Assembly (NCBI GenBank): GCA_001771055.1
Contig: MESS01000025.1
Coordinates: 1-5,950 of the forward strand
Reading direction: 5' to 3'
DNA: 5,950 bases
Source of the DNA: Caldithrix sp. RBG_13_44_9
GTDB lineage: Bacteria > Calditrichota > Calditrichia > RBG-13-44-9
The notes under the pieces are model-generated. The model saw nothing but the letters and a program-made list of their open reading frames with translations. It did no database searches and was not told the origin of the DNA. A program made the translations under genes and the position numbers. Shown piece by piece: positions 1 to 4,740 of the stretch. The number at the start of each line of letters is the position of its first letter. Position 1 is the stretch's first letter.

Positions 1-129
1 GAGGATGAAGGGAAGGTTTTAGCCATACCTTATCGATTTAAAAAATTTAAACACAAAGACACGAAGGCGCTAAGGCACAAAGAATATTTGATTAGGTTCT
101 TTATGTCTAAACCATCAACTTTCATTTAA
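1..129 (+). CDS. Possible 3' end of an unidentified gene (partial, low confidence)
   Basis: Frame 1 is open from the left edge for 42 codons and ends at a TAA at 127-129, while the other two plus-strand frames close within the first 21 bases. The peptide begins EDEGKVLAIPYRFKKF and then turns into a lysine/arginine-rich run (KHKDTKALRHKE) that is simply the translation of the 8-bp repeat cluster at 51-82. I do not recognise a family. It could be the tail of a plus-strand gene, convergent with the GH106 gene, whose original stop was lost when the repeat was inserted or expanded. It could equally be a chance open frame in intergenic DNA. On the minus strand an ATG at 24-26 (reading MAKTF...) could instead start a gene leaving the window, but its ribosome binding site is poorly spaced. 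The sequence to the left would decide. Confidence 0.25.
   Translation, partial: EDEGKVLAIPYRFKKFKHKDTKALRHKEYLIRFFMSKPSTFI
51..82. repeat. Cluster of four imperfect 8-bp repeats (RCRCDAAG)
   Basis: Four contiguous 8-bp units fit the consensus RCRCDAAG: 51-58, 59-66, 67-74 and 75-82. Each ends in AAG and the first and last differ only at the first base. CACAAAG/CACGAAGG-type strings of this kind are, as I recall, scattered between genes in many environmental bacterial genomes. They have no assigned function that I know of. A single window cannot show whether it is dispersed here. Confidence 0.55.
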
Positions 130-139
130 GGGAATTAGT

Positions 140-163
140 AGCTTCCTTGTTAGCTTTTTTTTT
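140..163 (+). terminator. Weak hairpin plus T tract, possible terminator
   Basis: A short AGCT/AGCT stem (140-143 with 152-155) encloses an 8-nt loop and runs directly into nine T residues (155-163). On the plus strand it lies just after the TAA at 127-129, where a terminator for a left-hand gene would be expected. The stem is only 4 bp, so efficiency is doubtful. For the convergent GH106 gene the minus strand has a run of eight Ts (212-219 region) just past its stop, but no convincing stem before it. Confidence 0.25.
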
Positions 164-224
164 ATCCTGAAGTCTGGTGGTACTGACTGCATTAAATTTT
201 GTGACCTAAAAAAAATTAGTAAAC

Positions 225-1973
225 TCACTCTTTTCGAGGCACTTCAGGAATAAACTTAATATCAACAGGAATTATCTGTCCCTTCTCATCATACTTTAAT
301 AGAATTGACTGATAGGGTTCAAATACCAGCTCATATTCCCTGTTAAAACCATTCAGGTTTATTTGAATTTTCCGGCTGATGGATTTCTCGGTGAACGATT
401 GTCCATAGGAAATTGGGTATTTTACATTTTGCGAATTGGGATGGGAGAAAAACAGATAGTAGTCGGACTGTTCCCGCCGGCACCAGAAGTCAGGGATATC
501 TTCGCCTTTGATCATCGGCGGGACATATAATATCTCATGCAGCTGATTCCTTGAAACATTAGGAAGTGCCAGCAATTCCTGCAGCAATTTCTGATAGGCA
601 GAATTTTTTTTCATTCCCGGTTCCTGGGGAAGTTTCGCTAAATAAATGGGCAATCCCTGCCGGGCCAGCTGCAAGATAGCCTGCAATGAGAGGTGATCCA
701 GATAATTTACGTCTAGGTAAAGAGCGCCAAAGATCTGGTCACCGCAATGCAAAAGCTGGTTGTGAACTTCCCCTTTTTGTAAAAATTCCTGATTGATCCA
801 CAGGGGATGGTATCCCTTAACCTCCGCCGGCAGTTGGGGATATCTCAGCTCGTACTCTCCCCAGGACCACGGCATTTGCAGCTCTGGTGGATATTCCCCG
901 GCGATCCAGGCATCTTCCAACGGAAGGTAAACGGCAATCTGAGAGTAGGCCTGGCCTTTCTGCATGATTTGGGATACCCGGGTCAGGTAGTGGTTGAAAG
1001 ATGGCAGCTCCTTTAGCAGCTTTCCCCTCCGGCCGACATGGACGGTGGCATAAAAATAGATCGTATCAATACCGGCCGGATTGTAGGGCATCCCATGCCA
1101 GAGGATCTGATTCACGCCGTTGGCAAAGAGGGCATCGGCTACCAGTTTCAGGTCAGCGGTCTGTTCCTCCATAAAATGAACCCGCGGGAATCCATAGAGA
1201 CAGGTAAAGGTTTCCGAACTGATAATTGGTTTTTCCCCCAGAGCAGCAGCCGAAGCCACGATTTTTGAAAAATTGGGATCGTACAGCATAGCCTCAGTCT
1301 CCGGGACATCTACCCGGGAGTACGCCGAGATCAGATCGGTGGGCGAGCCGGCACACTGCACCCGGGAAATCGCGCCCAATTGGTGGCAGGCTTCGGTATA
1401 GGGCTGGTAAAAGTTAGTGATCACGTAATCGGAAACCAGCTTCATATAATCATAGCGGGGACCTTCATTTCCATCCGAATAAATATTTTCCATGTAGGGC
1501 TTCAGGTCATATCCGAATCTTTGTTCAAATTCGGTGTCAAAACCGTCAGTCCAGATTCGGCGGGTCTCAACCTCCCAGGAATCGCAGAATAGGGCAGAGG
1601 TAGAAGCGGTGGATAAAGCCGGCTTCAGCGCTGTCCCCATGGTTCTGGCATACCGTTCAAAGGCCTGACGATCCAGATGATTAAGCACATTACCTGTATC
1701 TGGATGGGTCCAGGATAATCGTAATGGTTGTTTAAAATCAGGATCACCAAATATTTTAGTACGATCCTGATCATTGACAAAAGTACCGCCGAATGGCCAG
1801 AGCGTCCCGAAAGTAAAGTCACAACCCAAACCGATTTGTTCGCAATACTCTTTGCAATAGGTAACCTTCTCGCTCCACTCTGAACTTAACCAGGCAATAC
1901 GTTGAGCATCAGGATCACGGTTCACCGGGTAAATGAAAGCCACTTCAACTCCTCCGAAACCCTGCTGCTTCAA
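225..1973 (-). CDS. GH106-like catalytic fragment (TIM barrel plus Rossmann-like domain), downstream of the amber codon
   Basis: This 582-codon piece holds nearly the whole catalytic region. As an isolated frame it could only begin at the TTG at 1971-1973, immediately after the TAG; I see no reason to think that is a natural start. In its own numbering: KQQGFGGVEVAFIYP (2-16) is an early barrel strand; FCDSWEVE (129-136) and PETE (224-227) are acidic active-site-type motifs; SSETFT (252-257) carries a glutamate where GH106 proteins usually have an AE-F-T type motif; and NGVNQILWHG (285-294) is the late strand before the loop. About 385-500 looks like the Rossmann/GATase-like domain that follows the barrel in this family (YHPLWINQEFL, then alternating strands and helices). 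About 500-570 is a small beta-rich end (YYLFFSHP, ELVFEPYQSILLKYD). Without the upstream piece it would lack the signal peptide and the first barrel strand, so I expect it to be inactive or not exported if made alone. Confidence 0.7.
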   Translation of the reverse strand: MKQQGFGGVEVAFIYPVNRDPDAQRIAWLSSEWSEKVTYCKEYCEQIGLGCDFTFGTLWPFGGTFVNDQDRTKIFGDPDFKQPLRLSWTHPDTGNVLNHLDRQAFERYARTMGTALKPALSTASTSALFCDSWEVETRRIWTDGFDTEFEQRFGYDLKPYMENIYSDGNEGPRYDYMKLVSDYVITNFYQPYTEACHQLGAISRVQCAGSPTDLISAYSRVDVPETEAMLYDPNFSKIVASAAALGEKPIISSETFTCLYGFPRVHFMEEQTADLKLVADALFANGVNQILWHGMPYNPAGIDTIYFYATVHVGRRGKLLKELPSFNHYLTRVSQIMQKGQAYSQIAVYLPLEDAWIAGEYPPELQMPWSWGEYELRYPQLPAEVKGYHPLWINQEFLQKGEVHNQLLHCGDQIFGALYLDVNYLDHLSLQAILQLARQGLPIYLAKLPQEPGMKKNSAYQKLLQELLALPNVSRNQLHEILYVPPMIKGEDIPDFWCRREQSDYYLFFSHPNSQNVKYPISYGQSFTEKSISRKIQINLNGFNREYELVFEPYQSILLKYDEKGQIIPVDIKFIPEVPRKE

Positions 1974-1976
1974 CTA
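1974..1976 (-). other. In-frame premature amber stop (TAG)
   Basis: On the minus strand the codon order is CAA TTG GAT TAG TTG AAG, reading Q-L-D-stop-L-K. The codon sits in a helix-to-strand junction where GH106 relatives often carry tryptophan (QLDW-LK type), as far as I recall. A single TGG to TAG change would explain it. The two complete genes end in TGA (225-227) and TAA (2378-2380), so the window has no gene whose stop proves that TAG terminates in this organism. Confidence 0.9.
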
Positions 1977-2156
1977 ATCCAATTGATAGGCAATGTCCTT
2001 TTTCTGGATTACTGATGCAAACCACCACCAGCGGGTATACGGTTTGCCGGAAGAATAATGGGCTGCAACTTCAGAGGAATTTATTTCTGCTGTAAGAGCA
2101 GTATTGATTATTCCGCTGGTTAACAGTACAAAAATCAGGTATAAATTATTCTTCAT
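1974..2156 (-). CDS. Signal peptide and first strand of the GH106-like protein (fragment ending at the amber codon)
   Basis: Sixty codons precede the TAG. The N-terminus MKNNLYLIFVLLTSGIINTALTA is a classic Sec signal peptide: two lysine/asparagine-type residues, a hydrophobic core at about 5-16, and a likely cleavage after TALTA (residue 23) before EINSSEV. No lipobox cysteine is present, so the mature protein should be soluble or periplasmic rather than a lipoprotein. The end, KPYTRWWWFASVIQKKDIAYQLD, is the typical opening of GH106 and related barrels (a Trp-rich R-W-W-W-F strand, then a helix leading to the QLD...LK..GFGGVE junction). This opening continues without loss on the far side of the stop, which is the main evidence that the two pieces are one gene. 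Confidence 0.7.
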   Translation of the reverse strand: MKNNLYLIFVLLTSGIINTALTAEINSSEVAAHYSSGKPYTRWWWFASVIQKKDIAYQLD

Positions 2157-2160
2157 TGTA

Positions 2161-2169
2161 CCCACCCTT
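2161..2169 (-). promoter_or_regulatory. Ribosome binding site of the GH106-like gene
   Basis: AAGGGTGGG on the minus strand lies 4-5 nt before the ATG at 2154-2156. It decides the start: the alternative GTG (2163-2165) is part of this purine-rich stretch and has no comparable site of its own upstream. Confidence 0.55.
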
Positions 2170-2377
2170 AGAATAAACAGGATTAATATAGAACATCTGC
2201 AAATGGAATTCGACCGGATTGAATAATGTTGATTTAGACTTATTTTTAATAACTACTTTTAATTCGTTGAGGCAAGGTTATATCCCGGTGGATTTTATTT
2301 GGATTGACAGCTCAATTTTTTTCTGACTTTGCCTGAGGTGGTCGGCCAAATGGAAATCGAATCTCGAATTTTACATT
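2170..2377. other. Intergenic region between the GH106-like and patatin genes
   Basis: About 208 bases separate the stop of the patatin gene from the ribosome binding site of the GH106-like gene; both are on the minus strand. It contains no reading frame I would call a gene. The only structure seen is a small hairpin at 2303-2316 (ATTGA, loop CAGC, TCAAT) followed by a T tract to 2322. It has the polarity of a plus-strand terminator, although no plus-strand gene precedes it. The gap suggests the GH106-like gene has its own promoter, but no convincing -35/-10 pair was found. Confidence 0.4.
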
Positions 2378-4582
2378 TTATTTCCGCTCATCATTGCGGG
2401 TAGCCAGGGAGTAGCCAAAAGTAAAATACTGTACAGTCTGTTTCTCGCTGTAACTGAAAATGAAGCGGAAGGGTCCCAAAAAGGTATTGAGCTGGAAACC
2501 TGCTCCATAACCAGTCTTGAAATTTTGTTTAAAATCAATTTTCTGGTAATCTTCCCAAATGTTCCCACCATTAAATATTCCCAGAATTGAAATCATACTA
2601 CTCCAGTGAAAAGAAGTCTCAAAGCGGTAAATGCCAATATTTGGACCGGAATATTCATCGTAATTATATCCGATGAAGCTGTTTGGTCCACCCAGGTAGT
2701 AAATACGGTAGAGTTTGGCATTATGAGTGAAACCGAAGAAGAGATGGAGGCTGCTGGTATTCCGCTGGAGTATGGTACCATAATAACTCTGGTCAACATA
2801 CAAGCGGTGGTAGTTGTCATGCTGCTCTATAAAATTGATAGTATCTTCATATCTTATTTTGGCGGAATATCCATGTTTGGGAACTAGAAGATCATCCAGC
2901 AAGTCAACGCTCAGGTAGATCCTGAGAAGATGCACATCATATTTCCATTCCGGCCAGGTAATTTCTTCACTGGAAGCGATAGTGGGATCAATCAACAATT
3001 TTTCAAAGAGATAATCGGTTTTTATACCACACCAGTTACTGATCACGAATCCCATTCCGCCTGCTGCTCCATAGCTCTTTTTTCCATACTGGGCTACTTT
3101 CTGCCGTTCCAGATAAATATCCACCGGAATATCCTGATAATAACCATATATATAAGGATACAGTATGGTACCTAACATCCGCCGGGGATAGCCCAATTCC
3201 CACTCCCACACCTGCAGACCGGAAAATAAAAAACTCATGTCACTCAAGATGCCGGGAAAGGGAAAATCTTTTAATTTCAGATTGGCACCCAGAATGACCT
3301 TGTAATTATCCTGGTACCGAAAGCCCAGCCGTAAGGAAGCTCCTGGATTTTCCTTAACGAAAACATCTAACCGGTATTTTTCCTTTTCCATTTGTTCCAG
3401 CTGATATTCAACAGTTTGAAAATATCCCAGACTATACAAGTTTTCGAGCCGGTTTTCAAGCAAGTCAATGTCAAAGGGTTGACTCGGTTTTAAGCCTATA
3501 AATTGATAGATAAAGGAGAAAGACAACCGCTCATTGCCGTGGATTTGAACCCCGAAAATTGTTCCTTTCTGGAAATGAGGTTTTTGTTTGGACGTTGTTC
3601 CAGCTAGCTGGCTCAGCTGCCGAAATTGCTGGAGTTGATCCAGGTTATTACGGGCAGCCTGTTTTCCGATCTCGATCATTAATTTGATTTTATTTTCCGC
3701 AAAATCTGTCTGATTAAATCCCTCCAGATCGGGTGTGATGACGACATCAGCTTTAAGCAGATTTTCCTTTTCTTTATTATTGGAGGCCAGTGACAGGGAT
3801 TGATAAAGAATTGAAATAGCTCCGCTTAAATTCTCCTGAGATCTTAAAGGTTTGCCCACATTCACTGCGATAATGTGGGTTGCTCCCATCTCTAGCGCCA
3901 CATCCACCGGTAAGTTGTTGAGCACTCCTCCGTCCACCAGCAGGGAATCTCCCCACTCTACCGGAGTGAAAATTGAGGGAACAGACATGCTGGCACGGAT
4001 CGCTTTGGGAAGCGATCCCGCATTTGGTACCACTTCATTGCCGGAAATTAAATCCGCAGAAATGCAGCGAAAGGGGATAGGCAGTTCATCAAAATTAGCG
4101 TCATCGAATTGTGGACTGATGAGGCGGGTGAGCAGCAGAGAAATTTTCTGCCCAAAAATTAAACCCGATGGTTCCTGAATATTATATTTTCTTGTCTGCA
4201 GACTCAGTTGAAATCGACCCATGTCAGATTTTTCAAAATAGGCCAATTTTCCCCTGGGTGGCTTGTCTGAAAAGATGATGGTCCAATCGACATTTTTTGC
4301 CAGAGAATCGAGATCTTTACCGGAATAACCCAGTGCATAGAGTCCTCCCACAATAGAACCCATACTTGTTCCCGTTATAAAATGTACCGGAATCTGGAGT
4401 GAATCCAATATTTGCAGTACTCCGACATGGGCAAATCCCCGGGCACCTCCTCCGCTCAATACCAAACCAATGCGGGGAGGTGCTTCGGAATCATCACCCG
4501 GTTGACAATGACCGGAGGAGTAAAATAGAAGCATAAACAGAATGCAGATCATTCCATGTTGATGATACTGGTGTGTTTTCAT
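2378..4582 (-). CDS. Patatin-like phospholipase fused to a POTRA domain and Omp85-type beta-barrel (PlpD-like)
   Basis: This 734-residue protein is complete. An N-terminal signal peptide (hydrophobic 11-22, likely cleaved near SGHC-Q at 26/27) leads into a patatin domain at about 36-245. The catalytic signatures are all present: oxyanion loop SGGGARG (43-49), nucleophile elbow GTSMG with Ser73, and DGG with Asp217, giving the Ser-Asp dyad of patatin lipases. A single POTRA-like module follows at about 341-412 (VQIHGNERLSFSFIYQFIGL...YSLGYF...VFVKEN). The rest, about 413-734, is a series of alternating beta-strands matching a 16-stranded Omp85/FhaC-type barrel. This is the architecture of type Vd autotransporters such as Pseudomonas PlpD, and the length (about 730-760) is typical of the FCB version. 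The expected role is phospholipase A1-type lipid hydrolysis at the outer membrane or cell surface; whether the lipase domain is exported or periplasmic is not settled by sequence. The ATG at 4580-4582 is preceded by AGGGA. The gene is transcribed divergently from the amylase. Confidence 0.92.
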   Translation of the reverse strand: MKTHQYHQHGMICILFMLLFYSSGHCQPGDDSEAPPRIGLVLSGGGARGFAHVGVLQILDSLQIPVHFITGTSMGSIVGGLYALGYSGKDLDSLAKNVDWTIIFSDKPPRGKLAYFEKSDMGRFQLSLQTRKYNIQEPSGLIFGQKISLLLTRLISPQFDDANFDELPIPFRCISADLISGNEVVPNAGSLPKAIRASMSVPSIFTPVEWGDSLLVDGGVLNNLPVDVALEMGATHIIAVNVGKPLRSQENLSGAISILYQSLSLASNNKEKENLLKADVVITPDLEGFNQTDFAENKIKLMIEIGKQAARNNLDQLQQFRQLSQLAGTTSKQKPHFQKGTIFGVQIHGNERLSFSFIYQFIGLKPSQPFDIDLLENRLENLYSLGYFQTVEYQLEQMEKEKYRLDVFVKENPGASLRLGFRYQDNYKVILGANLKLKDFPFPGILSDMSFLFSGLQVWEWELGYPRRMLGTILYPYIYGYYQDIPVDIYLERQKVAQYGKKSYGAAGGMGFVISNWCGIKTDYLFEKLLIDPTIASSEEITWPEWKYDVHLLRIYLSVDLLDDLLVPKHGYSAKIRYEDTINFIEQHDNYHRLYVDQSYYGTILQRNTSSLHLFFGFTHNAKLYRIYYLGGPNSFIGYNYDEYSGPNIGIYRFETSFHWSSMISILGIFNGGNIWEDYQKIDFKQNFKTGYGAGFQLNTFLGPFRFIFSYSEKQTVQYFTFGYSLATRNDERK

Positions 4583-4591
4583 AAATCATCA

Positions 4592-4596
4592 TCCCT
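4592..4596 (-). promoter_or_regulatory. Ribosome binding site of the patatin gene
   Basis: AGGGA on the minus strand, 9 nt before the ATG at 4580-4582. Spacing is slightly long but acceptable, and no other purine-rich site serves the next in-frame ATG (codon 11), so the longer N-terminus with its complete signal peptide is preferred. Confidence 0.5.
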
Positions 4597-4604
4597 AAAA
4601 CATT

Positions 4605-4631
4605 TAGAACTGATAGAACAGATACAACCTG
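4605..4631. repeat. Three direct repeats with 9-bp period upstream of the patatin gene
   Basis: The cores TAGAAC (4605), TAGAAC (4614) and TACAAC (4623) are spaced exactly 9 bp apart, and the first two units differ at one base in nine. They lie 23-49 bp upstream of the patatin ATG, where a promoter and regulator site would be. They could be a direct-repeat operator or replication slippage. Three short units make neither certain, and the low sequence complexity means chance cannot be excluded. Confidence 0.4.
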
Positions 4632-4693
4632 ACGTCTGACTTCGGTTCTCGATTGCTGGTACTAAACTTTTTTTGATTTCATATTTGATTTTC

Positions 4694-4715
4694 CTTTGGC
4701 TAAATTTAACCAAAG
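4694..4715. promoter_or_regulatory. 22-bp near-perfect palindrome, likely operator of the amylase gene
   Basis: CTTTGG at 4694-4699 is mirrored by CCAAAG at 4710-4715, and the centre TAAATTTA (4701-4708) is itself self-complementary. Only the base pair 4700/4709 breaks symmetry, so 20 of 22 positions match. It lies 26-47 bp before the ATG at 4741 and overlaps the best -35 candidate, the usual position for a homodimeric repressor site. It is not followed by a T tract on either strand, which argues against a terminator. The regulator is not encoded here. Confidence 0.6.
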
Positions 4716-4724
4716 ATTTATCAT
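4696..4724 (+). promoter_or_regulatory. Candidate sigma70-type promoter of the amylase gene
   Basis: TTGGCT (4696-4701) as -35 and TATCAT (4719-4724, one mismatch to TATAAT) as -10 are separated by 17 bp, predicting transcription from about 4731. The -35 hexamer lies inside the palindrome. The match is fair rather than strong; if the host is a Bacteroidota-type FCB member with its own sigma consensus, this reading could be wrong. Confidence 0.3.
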
Positions 4725-4740
4725 TAGAAATAATAAAAAT

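Larger units (their letters stand above)
225..2156 (-). pseudogene. Secreted GH106-type glycoside hydrolase (alpha-L-rhamnosidase-like), interrupted by one in-frame TAG
   Basis: Read through the amber codon at 1974-1976, this is one continuous frame of 643 codon positions plus a TGA stop (225-227), in a single phase with no frameshift. It runs from a signal peptide through a GH106-like TIM barrel to a short C-terminal beta region. The start is the ATG at 2154-2156: AAGGGTGGG lies 5 nt upstream of it, whereas the in-frame GTG at 2163-2165 falls inside that ribosome binding site. GH106 enzymes known so far release alpha-L-rhamnose from plant or algal polysaccharides, typically in the periplasm or outside the cell. 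The product is shorter than usual GH106 proteins (roughly 800-1100 residues), because large C-terminal beta-sandwich domains appear to be missing. The body on both sides of the TAG looks intact, so the lesion is recent, a sequencing or assembly error, or a codon read through by a suppressor tRNA. The GH106 assignment is firm at clan level; the rhamnose substrate is inferred. Confidence 0.75.

Noticed and set aside
1..26. Possible minus-strand gene start (ATG at 24-26, reading MAKTFPS) leaving the window
   Set aside because: Only eight codons are visible, and the AAGG before it is a single base from the ATG, too close for a normal ribosome binding site.
807..1592. Plus-strand open frames of about 70 codons opposite the GH106-like gene (807-1016, 1038-1268, 1380-1592)
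   Set aside because: They lie antisense to a well-supported coding frame, have no ribosome binding site or recognisable protein features, and are explained by the codon bias of the opposite strand.
1974..2156. Independent small secreted protein of about 60 residues
   Set aside because: Its C-terminal half is the standard opening of a GH106-type barrel and continues in the same frame past the TAG, so it is a gene fragment and not a separate small gene.
2303..2322. Hairpin (ATTGA, CAGC loop, TCAAT) with T tract between the two minus-strand genes
   Set aside because: Its polarity would terminate plus-strand transcription, but no plus-strand gene precedes it; a 5-bp A/T-rich stem is also weak. 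Mentioned only in the intergenic entry.
4605..4631. Start of a CRISPR-like array
   Set aside because: The units are 9 bp and contiguous with no spacers, so they are simple direct repeats.
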